From positions 32,492,913 through 32,556,912 of the forward strand of contig OZ018410.1 of NCBI GenBank assembly GCA_963969595.1: a stretch of 64,000 bases of DNA. The letters run 5' to 3'. How positions within the stretch are numbered: position 1 is the stretch's first letter; every line of letters begins with the position of its first letter. Position numbers and translations under genes: made by a program. The notes beneath the pieces are model-generated. The model was not told the DNA's origin. It made no database searches and saw nothing but the letters and a program-made list of their open reading frames with translations. Of this stretch, positions 11,786 through 24,753 are shown piece after piece. Source of the DNA: Neckera pumila (Eukaryota; Streptophyta; Bryopsida; Hypnales; Neckeraceae).

Positions 11786-13318
11786 CCCTCCACTATTAGG
11801 ACACCCAATAGTGTAGCTAATGATTAAATCAATGAATTTACAAGAGCAAATTAGAGAATTCCAAGTTGGAGCTTCAACATGCCTAAAACTGATCCAAGAG
11901 TTGACAATCCCTGTGAGGAAAAATTAGGCAATTAAAGAAAGAAGAACTCTAATCCTTAAAGGATTTGTATAAATGAAGAGCCTATTCACTGAAGGTCCCA
12001 CAACTGACTCTAAAAAGTCAACACAAGCAACATTTATACTACATACATTTGTTAGAAGGGAGATTCTTTCCTAATTTCAAAAACTAAGTCTTACATTTGG
12101 AGGTAGCAAATAGGAGGTGAGTGTTTTGGTGAGAAGGCATAGAGAAGTTGATAATTGGATTATAAGTGTCCGGTTTGGCAAAGGCAAGGTCAATTTAAAT
12201 TATGTAGAAATGGTGGTATTTGATTGTTTTTATTTTAAGTTTGTAGAGTAAAATATAAGTTGACTATTTTGATGGGGATGTTGTTTATATTAGAGAGTTT
12301 TGAATATAGATGATTTGAGGGATAATTAGGTCTTGACGGAAACTGTGGAAGGATATGAAGTGGATTGTATCTTGGGCATCCACAATGATGACTGTGAGGG
12401 ATTCTGCATTCTATTCATTTTTGTAAATGTTATTGATAAGGGGTCATATTGTTGATTCACGGGTTTTGCAGGAAGTGGATGTTACAAGGGTTTGTGTGCT
12501 CATAAAAGATGAGGATGTAGTTTGGCCTCACATATGCAATTGTAGGGGTTCTCACACATGTAGGGGGGAATTGCAAAAACACTTGTACTATTTATTGAGT
12601 TTTCACTTTTGTATTGTGGAAAGAATATTTTTGGAAAAATGTAATTAAAGATTAGAAAGATATGGAATATGAATAGAGCACCTAAAATAATTATTCCCAA
12701 AAATTTAGCTTTTAAAAATATTATTTAAAATTTATGTACAAACTAGAGAAACAAAAAATTTCAAGATAATAGATACTTTAACATTTTTAATTTTAGAAAA
12801 TTCAAAAAATAAAACAAAAATATTTTTTGAATTTTTTGAATTTTAAAAATATTTTTTGAATTTTTTGAATTTTAAAAATATTTTTTGAATTTTTGAATTT
12901 AGGATCTTTTAAAGGTATAATGCAAAAGTTATGGCGAAAAAACATACGAAGTATTACTTTACAAAGTATGGAACAAAATAGTACAAGTGTTTTTTGCAAT
13001 CTTACATAGGTGTAACCAATGTGAAATTGTTTAATTTGCAGTTTGTCTTCAAAAATTTCCGCATTCCGAATTCCTTAGCTATTTCTATCAAGATTGCTGG
13101 ATAGGAATTGCACAATCGCATATAAATAAGTTTAAATTTGTCTATTTCATACTTGCAAAGGGATGCCCAATTTCATACTTGCATAGATATGACATTAGAG
13201 AAGAACACACTCACTTAGGTTTTGAAAAGTTTGAATTTGGTTGCTAGATATTTTTGATAATACAAGAACTGAATGTGAGCAGAAAATTTTGAAACAAAGT
13301 TCAATTTGTGGTTCTTAA
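11786..13318. other. AT-rich intergenic stretch
   Basis: No gene seen. Holds the 29-bp tandem repeat at 12816-12901. Confidence 0.5.
12816..12901 (+). repeat. Tandem repeat, three 29-bp units
   Basis: Three head-to-tail units start at 12816, 12845 and 12874. Each reads A5, then TATTTTTTG, AATTTTTTG, AATTTT. The third has lost a T. Simple AT-rich expansion. Confidence 0.85.
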
Positions 13319-14037
13319 CACCTAAAGGCCTATGCATCCAGAAAGTGGATGTATCAATTGTCTATGTATTAAAATCCAAATAATACAAAAATTATGTTGT
13401 GTTTTACATTCATATTTTTTCCTTTTAAAATACATTTTCAATTAAAATTATTAATTAAAATTTTCATTCTAACCTTCATTTATGGTAAAAATTTCCGATT
13501 ATTCTAATATATATTATAATTGATATAATTTTATTTCCACCTTTAATTTTAAAAAATCACAATAATTTGATTTCTTCCATCAAATTATTGAAAAAATATT
13601 ATAAATAGAAAATAGATTTTTTTGCTAGCAAAACATATCAAAACTTTATACATTAATTAACTAAAAGAATAAATTTCATTTGATAGTAGTGTTTGACTTC
13701 AAGGTCTGTTCTGGGTGTAAAAATTAAACTAACCAATTGAGAATTTTCACACTAATTTCTATTGCTATTTATATCTCTAGAATTTTTTTAAATAAATTGG
13801 ATTGCTTTTGCTATTTTTAATTATTTATTTTCATTTTTTGCAACAAATATGACAACAATTATAATTTTTTATGAAACAAATTGAAATTTCTCACAATGAT
13901 ATACAATTTATAGTTTCAAGTAACAAAAATAATTAGATTGATGTTTATATACAATCTAATAGGCTACATTCAGTTCAAATGTGATGTTTGACCAATTGAT
14001 TGCATAATTAGTTGGCAATAGATCTTGCCCTTAAGGA
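13319..14037 (+). mobile_element. Possible degenerate TTAA repeat, copy J
   Basis: The left end reads TTAA-CACCTAAAGGCC, one mismatch from the family terminus. The right end reads CCCTTAAGGA-TTAA, a decayed complement. I did not find the internal blocks of copies A-F, so only the termini and TTAA support it. Confidence 0.3.
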
Positions 14038-14041
14038 TTAA

Positions 14042-15886
14042 CATGTATTCTTTAGCAAGAAGAAATAAAGTGTTTTTTTTCGTAAATAGAAGAAAAGTCT
14101 AGCTAAAGTTGAAGTAGATATTTTAGTTGCTTCTACTTTTGAAAGTAAGTTTTGTGCAAGAAACAATTCAATTGATAAATTTTAGTTAACTCTAGAAGAA
14201 TAGAACATTACAATATAAATCCAAGTTATCTTTTCATTCTATTTCATTCTAAAATAGAACATCAACAAATTATAATTAAAGGTCCAAATTTCATATTGTT
14301 ATGAAATATTGAAATTGGTGAATTTTTCAAAATTTCCATTTGGAGTAGAAACTATAGGCTTGATAAGCTTCATTTACTTTCATTAGTAGGATTCAAATTC
14401 AAAAACATCATTTTTATTGCTAAATTTCATATAAAGAGTAAATAGCAAGAAATGACTAAAATGCACTATAAGAGTGATCCGTGGATTTATGCATCTTTTT
14501 TCTTTAGAAAGCAACTTCAATTTTTTTTGACAAAAAAACATTTTTCATCTTTAAGTAAAGCCATCCCAATAAACACTTAGTGTTCACAACAACTTTATAC
14601 GGTTACAATATGCTCATTTACAATTACCACCCCTTACAATGATGCAAAAATTGATTGGAATTTGGATGAAGGGATAATGTGAATTTCTTAGCAAATACAA
14701 TTGAAGATATTCAATTGATTTTATTCTTCATCTAGACATTTCATCATTCATCCTCATATTATATTCTCCATTATCAACTATCAACTTTGTTGAAAGCTCC
14801 CCACCCACTGATAAGGTAGAGGTATCTATAACAAACAACCTTGATGTGATTGTTGTGTAGGATGCCCTACAGTAGACAATAGTAGGTTGTATTGTTCATT
14901 GAAAAAGAATCTCTTTTTCCACCTTCTTGTTTACTTATCTCTCTTCCCTCTTTGATTGGAGAGATGTTCCAAAGCTAACCGTTTTAAATGAAGTTATGAG
15001 ACCAAAATGGGTTTAGATGAAAAATCCACATTTATATTGAATGAAGTATTCATTCTTGGAAAAAAGGATCCTTGTCTTTTTGAATACTTCCTCATTCTTA
15101 TGTTCGCACGCATTGAGGTCAAATTTTGAACTAATTTCCCATAAGGTGAAAACATCCAAAACCGTCTCCATCCCCATTCTTCTATAGTAGATTTTCATTA
15201 ATAACAGTGCCCATAGACTATTATTAACGTGTGCTTCAAAGTGTCTTTAAGCCATCTCTATTCTTAATTGCAAATAATTGAATGTTGATTTGTTAAATTT
15301 TGGTTTTAGATCCAGCTATATGAAGGTTTAGATGGTCTAAGGAGCTTTCACTTTGAAAATTCATAGAAATTACACGCCATATTTGAATTTTATTTTATTT
15401 TATTTTAAAAATTCAATATTTTCAATTGCTAATACTAACAAAAAAAATATGATCACAAGCAAAGGTACCTCCAACTATTCTGAAATTCTTATTTTGATGA
15501 TTTTATGTTTCCACCTTATCCCTCAGGCTGAAAAATGGAGGTGGATAGCCGTACCCCTTCATCACCCCTCCACCTCAGATAAATAAGCGGTGCCCACTCA
15601 GCATCCTCGGGCTCCCCGTCATCCAGGCCCTGCCCCGTCGATTCAGGTTGTTCCTTGTGTTCCAAGCTCTTCTGTCACCGCCAATTCCTGGCCCTCCTTT
15701 GGCTTTTCGCGGTGCTTCAGGCAGGAATCACAATTTCATAGGATCTCCATTCAGACGGAAGAGTCGATACAACGATACAAGTATCTCTTTGCCTTCAGTT
15801 GGCTGTTTTCCGAGCACAAAATTTGATTCGTTTTGGCTGAAATTGGACTTTCTTTGGGCACAAATTGGAGTGAATTGGGCACGGCT
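14042..15886. other. AT-rich intergenic stretch; from about 15540 upstream region of the DNL gene
   Basis: No coding or repeat structure recognised up to about 15500. From there GC content rises toward the start of the DNL zinc-ribbon gene, where promoter and 5' leader should lie. No clear TATA box. Confidence 0.45.
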
Positions 15887-18435
15887 ATGGCGACCGGGGC
15901 AGGGCTGTTGCGAGCGGGACCGTGTTGTGTCGGCGTTTCTTGTACGTCGTCGTCTTCGCGGGATCGCGTGAGTGGATCCCTGAATAAAGTGGCGTTGCCT
16001 TCGTATGTGAAGATTGATGGGAGCGGGATGAAGTTCAGGGAAAGGCCAGGGTTGTTGCGCGGGGAGGAGATGATGAAAGCGTTGGTGACGGCTCCCGTTA
16101 TCGCCGGTGCGGCGCCCCGACGGTTCGATGCTTTTGAGGAGCCTCCCGCCTCTGGTGCATTTCACGCCCTTGCTTGTGTTGATTTCTGAAAAAATTTGGT
16201 TAAATTTAGCAAGTAGGTTTGCTTGATTTTTGGTTAGCGGTGCATTCCCTGTTCAAAGGATGTCATATGAGACATTCTCTTTGTGCTTGTCTGCCCTGGG
16301 AGATTCATGAGGAAGCTCGAGTTTGCGATCTTTTGTCATATCGCAAACCGGTGCGTTCCACGCTTGCATGTGTTGATTTCTGAAATCCTTTGGTTCAAAT
16401 TAGCAAATAGGTTTGCTCGGTGTATGGTTTGCTCGGAGCATTCCTCGTTGAAAGGATGTCACATAAGACATTCTCTTTTTGCTTTGTCTGCTCTTTGAGC
16501 TTCGTGAGGAAGCACATGTTTCCGATCTTTGTCCGATCGCTGTAGGCCAGGCATTGTTGGAGTCCTGCCCCTCACTCTTTTCTCCTGTTGGACTATTGTG
16601 CATTATATAGTACCTATGAAGTGGAGAGAGTGCTAGGTTTTCGGAATTATGCAATCGTATACTCTTACCATGTGTCTGATGCCTGTATTGCATTTAGAAT
16701 TCTATGAGCTTGTTTGTTGAGTCTTGCAACGGGTATTCATGATTTGATTACAGGCCGTCTTGGAAGTTGACGTCGCTCGAGTCGACTCTTGCTTATGTGC
16801 CTGGATGACTGTTGGTCCTGGGGGATATCAACCCTTCCCTCAGAACTCTGTCAACTTTGTGTAAAAATATGAAGGTCTTGGAAAGCGTGCGCCAGATTAT
16901 GTTCTTTCAACAGTGCTATTAGTACCACCTTTTCCCTGTTTGTTTTTTCAATTTATTTTCAAAATGTGCTTTATCCTGCGGAGATTTTGATATGAAACAC
17001 GTATTTTCAGACGGAGGGAGTATTAAATAGGTTTGCTCGATTTATTGTTAGCGGTATGCTAGTCTGACCTTGAGCTCCGTGTGGAAGAAAAGGTTTGAGA
17101 TAGCGGGAGCCCAAGCATTGTCGGACTTGTGTTCCTCTCCTTTTCCCTGTTGGACCAAAGTTCATACTGAGGTGGAGAGAGTGCGAGGTTTCCGGAATGA
17201 AGCAATCGGTTGGTGGAGTAATTTGAAGGACATTACACGCAAGGGTAGGTTGCTGATAGGGAGTTTTGCAAGCATCGAGGCACTGATGGGGATTTTATAT
17301 TTGCAGATTGGGAGACAGAGGTGCTGGCTGATGAGAATGCTCCTCAATCCTGGGATAAACAAGAGATTTCTCCCGAGGCAGGTGCTATTGTTTTGTCGTC
17401 GCAATCGTCTACATCTCTGCAGTCGTTATCCAAGGTGAGTTGAATGTTGATATAATATTTCCATTCCCCTTGATTGAGCTGTATTAGAATAGAAGTTCAT
17501 ACTCAACTGTTCTCTAGAAGATATGATGGATCTTGAGTTCTGCGGTGACGAATCCTGGTCGTGTCTGAAGTAGCAGTGATCACTGGCGTTCCAGTGCTTG
17601 AAGCGGAAGAGTGTTGTTGATAGCACATGCAGAGTGGTATTCATTAATAGTGAATTTATTGTGAATTTATTCCGTCGTTTTTGCTGGGAATTCTTTTTGT
17701 GAATTTATTGAGTTTAAAGGACTGCCATGAGAATATACTTAAAACTCAAAGCTTCATATTACAGGATGCAGCCATGGGAATAATCTTACGTGCTGCTGGA
17801 TCGACCGCTGGTTGGACAACGGGATCTGGCTTAGAAGGTCCTGCTTACTCCATGAAAAAGGCTGCCAGTGAAATGCCAGGTCCTATTTTGAGCAAGTCGC
17901 CTAGGCGTCGCATGCGTGTGGCATTTACATGTAACGTGTGCGGCCATCGTTCTATTCGAGCCATCAATCCTCACGCCTACACTGATGGCACAGTTTTTGT
18001 ACAGGTAATCATGACCACTTTTCTTTTACTGTAATAGGTTCTGTGCCACTATCGATTTAACGTTGCCTGATGCACCTGCTTGTCTGCACTCGTACTGTTG
18101 TATTTTCTTTGCAGACGTTGAGCATTTATCTGCAGTTGAAGTGATTAGAAAGCGTTACTGGAACCGACTTCGCCTAGAATGTTTGCGATTGCTAACTGCA
18201 ACTTGAAATTGTCAAGTTTTGAGATGATTGTGCTCACTTTCAACTCTAATTTTTAACTGCTTGTCCTCTGAGATTAAAATAAAATTTGCGTGTGATGTTA
18301 CAGTGTGAAGGGTGCGATGTGTATCATAAACTAGTTGACAACCTGAAGCTGTTCCACGAACTGAAGGGCCGTATCTACAAAGGTTACGAGTGTTTTGAAG
18401 TTGGGTTTGATCAGTACTACGACTTCCTTGGCTGA
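15887..18435 (+). CDS. HEP2: DNL-type zinc ribbon protein, plastid HEP2-like Hsp70 escort protein (four exons)
   Basis: Exons 15887-16154, 17307-17434, 17765-18004 and 18304-18435 join with matching phases (1, 0, 0) at GT-AG borders to give 255 residues. The C-terminal half is the DNL domain: RRRMRVAFTCNVCG, then NPHAYTDGTVFVQ, CEGCDVYHKLVDNL and LFHELKGRIY. The CNVC and CEGC pairs bind one zinc. Family members (Zim17/Tim15 in mitochondria, HEP2 in plastids) keep organellar Hsp70 soluble. The sequence matches the plastid form best. The N terminus (MATGAGLLRAG then a Ser-rich stretch) fits a transit peptide. An upstream in-frame ATG at 15833 would add 18 residues. Intron 1 (1152 bases) contains duplicated segments. 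The gene converges on the CUSTOS-like gene. Confidence 0.88.
16155..16545 (+). repeat. Tandem duplication (about 195 bp, two units) inside intron 1 of the DNL gene
   Basis: Unit 1 (16155-16349) and unit 2 (16350-16545) share TGTTGATTTCTGAAA, GGTTTGCT, AAAGGATGTCA and AGACATTCTCTTT in order. A third, partial copy lies at about 17024-17215: AATAGGTTTGCTCG, then GGTGGAGAGAGTGC and GGAATGAAGCAATCG, against the like sequence at 16407-16655. The duplicated block begins at the splice donor itself, so a donor-like GGTGCGT is repeated at 16350. Confidence 0.75.
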
Positions 18436-19237
18436 TTGATTCTTAACGGGCTTCACAAAACCTTGTGAAGTTTATGTGAATATTGTGCAGGAACATGGGT
18501 CAATTCGTAGGGTGTTAATGTAAAGTCACTGGACTCAAGTGCAAAGGGCTGGTCCATCATTTCTCATTCAGTTGTCAAAGCATCTGATATTCGTCCTATT
18601 GCCAGAGTATGACGACAGTATATTTTTCCAAGTAAATGTTTCAATGGATCACCACTCGGATTTACATTCAGTATAATCTCAAATTTGCTCCGCAATGACT
18701 CTTGACTTGAAAAGGATATTAGCATCATAGGATCTTGTCCCGCTTGCTGAATCTTGTCCGTTATTGACTTGGTATAGGACTTGCTTTGTATTATTGTCTC
18801 GAGTACGCCGCCAAGCCCAACTCATTCGAGTTGTTTACATGGGAATGGCATTTCCCTGCAAAGTTGAATGTAAAGTGAATTTTAATTTCAATTTCCTCAG
18901 TTACATTCCAATACTCTTCTCTCTTTTCTCGAGCCAGATTGCTGCGCAGGGAGCAGATGGACTGGACCTACGGTAGAACAGGAAAAATTGCTCCAAGCCA
19001 GTTGGGTATCATAGATCATGAGCACTTCAACTTTAGAACCTCTTGCCCTGTTACTAAATATTCAAATATCTGACAGGAATTGATGCAACGACGCAGTTTC
19101 AGACGTGGATTCATAGTTTCTAATGGTATTTCCTGACTTATAAGAACCGATTCCATACAACAGGTCGTTTCCGAATCAATCTATTTAGGGAGCAACCAAT
19201 CGCTGAATTTTATATGTAACTGGCGATTTGGACACGA
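18436..19237. other. Convergent intergenic region between the DNL and CUSTOS-like genes
   Basis: About 800 bases that should hold both 3' untranslated regions. No other feature seen. Confidence 0.5.
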
Positions 19238-22200
19238 TCAATCTACGACGATTCCAAGTTTTGCCTTCGATACTTTCTTCTTTCTCTTCTTTTTCTTCGG
19301 AGGTGCATCAGTAATGGTTTCCTCAGGTGCCAAAACTACTGCAGCTTTCGGTAGTTTAGGCTCCTTAGCGATTTCCTTAGCAATTTGGACAGCAACACTA
19401 GGGAGCCATTCTTCACCCCTTTGCCGCTTTAGCCCAGCAACTCGCTCGTCCTCTTTCTTTCTTGCCAAGTCTACTTTGGCTTGCGAGGATTTAGCTGATG
19501 CTAGTGCTCTCTTTCTCAACTGTTCAGCTTGGTGTACTACAGTTTCACCGTCAACAACTGTGGCTTGAAGACGAACCAAATGCTGCACAAACATTCGAAT
19601 GGGTTCAGAATAATTTCCATCTTGTTGGAATAAAAAACAAGCAGTTAATCATAAGCGTCTACCCAAAAGAGAAATGTAGAACTATTGCGTGGCATTCTTC
19701 CATTGATTGAAATATTCAAAAACCATAGTTCTAAATTCGATTTCAAAATCTTTCATGATAGGAACGTACTCCAAACAATTCTATCCGCATCTTACAATTT
19801 CGAAAGTTTAGAACGCAATCTGATGGATATGAAAATAAGATATTCGAGAGTATGCAGCAAGTGCAGTAAGGAGATCATCACAGCTTTGCAAGCCTTCACT
19901 TGCAACCCTATATACTACTTTCTAATCAACATGATTAGAAACATGAACATGAGTCAACATGAGGTACTTTGATAGTTGAAAGAATACCTCATCTGAGTCC
20001 TCTACTAAGGTCAAACTTGGACGCAACTGGGGTTTAATTCCTGGTCCATGTATTTTCTCCTCTACAAGCATAGCCCCAAAATAAGTGATTGCATAACAAG
20101 AGAATGTCAACGTACTTGAAATCAAGAAAAATGAACATTACATAGGAGAAAACTTCTATCCAAAATCGTCCAATTACCCCTGGGACCCTATTTTGGCGTT
20201 TCTCACTACGGTAGGGCGTTTCCTAGCCTGTAAGTGCCCAAGAGGTGTAATTTACGTTTTTAAATTTTTTAAAAACTTGAATTTTAGTAACACATCTTGA
20301 CAATCCTAGCCAATTTGAGACCCAACCCTAGAATGTCATATTCATGTATTCAGGTTGTATACTTGCAAAAGTATCAATATCACAAGAAATGAGCATTATT
20401 AAAATGTCAATTTCAAAAAGCCAGCAAATTTTGACAGTCCATAAATTTATGAGGTTTTATTGAACCTTGCTTTTTCAAAATGTAAACTATTTAAAATGTA
20501 AAGTTTTGTGTTTGTGAGGGAGAAATTTTAAATGTTATAATGATTTCATTCTCCAAATTACAAAGCAATTGGAAGTTTCAACAATAGTTGATAACCTACT
20601 TTGAAGAGACCAAAAAAAAGTAAAGATCAAAGAGAATGTTAAAAATTGTTACATTTTGGCGTCTCCTATCACATACCGTACATTGGGTCAGGTTCATTAG
20701 GCCCTTTACAAAATCATTTCTTTTTCAGCTGAATTTTTAGTCATTAACTCGATTTTGAATTTTTTGAATTTTGTTTTGCACAGTTTGAAATATTTCATTA
20801 TTTTTAGCACGGTTCAAAATATTCCGTGACCTTTAGTAGTAGTAGAGGGCTTTGCTGGTAATTGCGGATTTACCGGTACGAAGTCATGAGTGGGTTCATA
20901 TTATTTTCATTAATGTTTTCTATACTATTCAATTATGCCAGGTTATAATTTCTGAAAATTTCATTAGATGCCATATTTAATTATATTTGAATTATATTTT
21001 AACAAATCTGACCCTAGTGTAGGGTACACACTTAGGGGTTTCAAAAAAGTCTAATTAAGGAGTTGCTAAAAGACGCTAAAAAAATGAAGAAAAACATCAC
21101 GCACTTGAAGTCAAAACAGTGGAAGGAAAAATTCAATACCACGAATCGGCACGACAATTCCAGGAGGAGCTCGTCGAAAGAGCCGGATGCCACCGGTCCT
21201 TGCACTTTCATCAACGATCTCGTCTCTAGGTGGCGGAGGAATCGAACGACGTTCATCTCCAAATGTTTTATCCAAGTGTTTGTACAAAAGGTCCTGCAAC
21301 TGTATATGTGTCCCTCCCCAAACAAAGGATTCAGTTTGCAATTGTGTTCGAAACCAAAAGGGGCTGGTATTCTTCTGCTAAACCCCTTGACGGCCAGAAA
21401 GTCCCAAAACAAAACTCAAATTTAATGCCATCCGATGAATTTTGCAAACAATTCATAGATTTCGTTTGTTCATGTATGGTAGAGACTCCATCGAGCATAC
21501 AGTACACTAGAGGCTCCATTGACCATAAAGGTGCTAAGTATCTGAACAATTAAATCTATTGAAATTCAAATATTTTGCAATTGATTTTCACCTGAACACA
21601 GCATAAATGTGCAAAGCTTATAGACTATTGCGGGCAAAGGCTCAGAATGCACTTATAAGGTGAATGGAGCCTCTCCCATACTGTATGGAGAATGGAGACT
21701 TTACATTACTAGAGCTGTACATGCACAAATATGAATGAAATCGATTAGGATATGAGCTTCCAAAAACTCAGTAAATTTTGGCTCTCCACAAATCCAGAAG
21801 ACTTTATTCAATTAATTCAAGTACGAATATTTTTCATCCTAACTGTGTCAAATGCACGATTCTATGCAATTTGAAACAAAGCAATCTTAGAATCATCTTG
21901 CCGTTCAAAATCTAAAAAACAGAGTTTTGAACTTCAATTTTGGAAGTCTTACGTTGAAGCAATAACAAAAATTCAAATAATCGAATCAATTGACACAAAC
22001 TTTAACATTTTCACTTCATTCTGAAATAATCTATAGAAGAGATTGAGTGGAAACAATTCTGTGATAGACACAGAAGTGGTGAATACGACCTAAAACTGCA
22101 TGGCATATAATGGATAAGCTGCGCCCTCAGAAGCGTTAAAGAAAAATCACCAACAAAAAAAAATTAAGAATGTGTACCCGAGTTTGATAGAGCTTTAAGC

Positions 22201-22369
22201 CGGAATTCTGATCCTTGCCCTCCTCCTCATCCGACCCTCGCGCGTCACCAGATTTTCGAAGCGACGTCACCGGTGCAGAGGCATTCTGAATTACAGCTGA
22301 GGAATCGATGGCGACGCTCGCAAACTTGGCCGCATCGAGATCGTCATCATCGTCCGATGAGGTCGACAT
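19238..22369 (-). CDS. CUSTOS (C12orf43)-like nuclear protein, four exons
   Basis: Exons on the minus strand: 22369-22178, 21374-21140, 20061-19988 and 19582-19238. They join in phase (0, 1, 0) to about 281 residues. The N terminus is acidic and Ser-rich (MSTSSDDDDDLDAAKFASVA). The middle has LQTESFVWGG, LYKHLDKTFGDE and GGIRLFRRAPPGIVV. The end is a lysine-rich tail (PPKKKKRKKKVSKAK), a likely nuclear signal. Acidic start, ELQT-like block, G-x-RLF motif and basic tail recall the CUSTOS/C12orf43 family, whose plant members are uncharacterised; animal CUSTOS has been linked to Wnt signalling. The exon 2 acceptor is a tandem TAG-CAG, so one extra Gln may be used. The exon 2 donor (GTATTG at 21139) was chosen because it restores phase. 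Intron 1 carries a MITE. Confidence 0.65.
20177..21038. mobile_element. Possible diverged TTAA-type repeat in intron 2 of the CUSTOS-like gene, copy K
   Basis: The left end reads CCCCTGGGACCCTA and the right end, complemented, CCCCTAAGTGTGTACCCTA. Length 862 bp is close to the A-F family. The flanks (ATTA and TTTC) are not TTAA, and internal similarity to copy A was not found by eye. Confidence 0.3.
21480..21703 (+). mobile_element. MITE, family M2, copy 2
   Basis: 224 bp in intron 1 of the CUSTOS-like gene, same strand order as copy 1 (2631-2869). Starts TAGAGACTCCATCGAGCATA and ends TATGGAGAATGGAGACTTTA. The arms also share AGAGGCTCCATTGACC against GGTGAATGGAGCCTCT. Confidence 0.75.
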
Positions 22370-24128
22370 TGCTGTTGTTTGGAAGAGCAGGATCCACCTC
22401 AGTGTCGTAGAACACTTGGAATTGAACTAAAACAATCTAAGCACATTCTGAATGCAATCACGGGAGACCGAAATCCATGAAACCATCGCCAAACCATCGC
22501 CAAACCATCGCCAGAAATTCTCCGAGTTGGAAGCTCTGTGAGGCACAGAGGTTTAGGGTTTAACGGATGACATCCATATGCGCAGATTCTCATTCGCCGA
22601 CGTTTTATCATCCATTTTGGCTCTTGTTGGAGTATTTGGATTTTGGATCGAAGGTGTTAGGGGCGCTTCATACTAGAGTCCCTAGTCTCAACTCTCTAAG
22701 TCTTGGTTCAAGGTCAAATCCCAATTTTTTTTGGATTGCAGAAGCTGAGTGAAAAATATCAAATGTGGGATTTGGGACTCTATAGTGTGAAGACCAAAGT
22801 TCCAACTATTAAGTTCCAATTTATTTCAAGTATAATATTATATAGCAATTAAGCGCCTCTAATATGGGTTGAAAAGTTAAGAATTCATTATGGAGGCACT
22901 TTTAGCCTCAAATCTGCTTTGGATAGGTTTGGATATAATTTTCGTCCACTACAATGCTTTATATGGTGTTTTTTTCTTCATTTTATATTCAAAAAAATTA
23001 TTGGTACTTCAAAGCTAAATTGGATTTTTATTTTTATTAGAATCTTGTAGAGATCTTATTGAAGCAAATTCAGGAATTTTTTATTTGTGGTGTATGATAA
23101 AGGTTAGAATTTTTAAATTCATATTTGGAATCAAGGACTCCAAATTAACTTTGAGAATTCACATAATGCAAAATTCACAAATTCACAATAGGAGCAAATC
23201 ATTAAATTTTTTTCTCTAGGTGAAAAATTTGGAGGGTTTTCACCCTACAAAACCACAAGACTAGATGGAATGTATCTTGTCATCCTTCAATTTCTTAGTT
23301 GTATGCTTTTACTTGTAGATGTTGGCAGCAATGATTTTCCTTTGAGAGATTTATTGCTTGAAAGCCATACAAGTTTTTTAAGGAAATACTTGAAGATATA
23401 TTCCCCCTTTTGTAATGGATGGATAACCAAATTGTTACAAAATTCAAAGAGTGTTACTTCATTTTGGATGCATATATGTAAATTTGGATAGTAAATGAAT
23501 TATCATTGACATTTTGCATGTTTTATCTATGTTTTTGATTGTAAATAACTCATAACCCCATTGAAGATTATTTTTTGCATTGCCTTCCTAAAAAGAAATC
23601 AAAAAAAGCCTAGCCACTATGTCTCTAAGACCAAGAATCTAGCCATTCTTATTAAAACCTCTACTGAAGTTCTATATGGGTTTCTATTGAAGTTCATCTC
23701 ACGTGAATAGTAAAAAAAAATAACTTACACATTTCGAATACAATACACAAAGTATAGAGAGTATACACGTGCACAATGCAATATCCAAAAGAAAGTCACG
23801 TAATCCTACTTCAAACTCATTTAAATTTTTTGCAATAAATTAGAAAATTGATATCATTGTGCAAAATTTGAAAATGATATAATACACAAAGCATACTTTA
23901 CATGATATCGGAGTACTTAGTTTTAACTACAAAATAAATAATAATTAGAATGTTTTGTAATTTATGAAAGATTTCAATTTTCAAGCCATTTTGCAAACCA
24001 TTTTTTTTATTAATTTAGATTTAGAATTCAAATTTTTTTAAATGAAAATAAATATGGAAACAATTTAAACTTTTAAAAAGATTGTATAATAGGAAGATCA
24101 AGTGAAGAATAAATCTATAGGAAGAGAA
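22370..24128. other. Upstream of the CUSTOS-like gene, then AT-rich intergenic sequence
   Basis: About 22370-22620 is less AT-rich and should hold the promoter and leader of the minus-strand gene. It includes AACCATCGCC three times in tandem at 22480-22511. Beyond that no gene or repeat is recognised. Confidence 0.45.
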
Positions 24129-24132
24129 TTAA

Positions 24133-24753
24133 TCCCTAAATGCATAAGACCTGTTTTTGGCTTCTTGGAATTTGCTCTAAATTGAACAAAATGCCAACAT
24201 TTTGATAAGTTTGATTGTAACCGTACAAATTCAAACTGGACATGTTAGAGATCTCATAGGAAAAGAAAATACAACAATATCACTTATGGAATGTAAGATT
24301 ATAATGTTGACCATGAGGGTGCTAAAACTGCAAAAATCTTTCAATCTTCTTTACACAAGTCAAATCTAAAAAGTTGGTGACCAAAAGAATATGAGGTTAA
24401 AGGGCCTAACTTGTATAACCTCAATCAATTTATGGCTTCTTAAATTCTACTCTACAATTTTTTTAAATGAATCTTGAATGTGATTTTTTCTCCAAGATCT
24501 AGTGTATTTAAGGCTCATTTCTAAAAGCTCTCAACACTACGGGAAGTCAAGATTGCAATGGATACCCTTGTACAAAAACTTGAATAGAAAAATCACTATC
24601 ATTTATTTTCAAGATCGGATTTTTGGTGGTAGAGTTAGACTTCAAGAAAAAAATTTTAAAAATATAAACTACTAAAAATAGCAACTTCATCAGGTTTTAT
24701 TTAACTTCAAAGTTTTACAAACACCAGATTTGGGTGCCTTGGGCATTTAGGGG
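24133..24753. mobile_element. TTAA-flanked short element, copy H (621 bp)
   Basis: Ends TCCCTAAATGCATAAGACC and, complemented from the right, CCCCTAAATGCCCAAGGCACC. TTAA on both sides (24129-24132, 24754-24757). It shares the CCCCTAAA terminus with the 925-bp family but not its interior, so it is a separate subfamily or an internally rearranged copy. Confidence 0.65.

Noticed and set aside
15728..16165. 145-codon minus-strand frame
   Set aside because: Shadow of exon 1 of the DNL gene.
21041..21412. 123-codon minus-strand frame in the CUSTOS-like gene
   Set aside because: Overlaps exon 2 in another frame; the other frame joins in phase to the neighbouring exons and carries the conserved motif.
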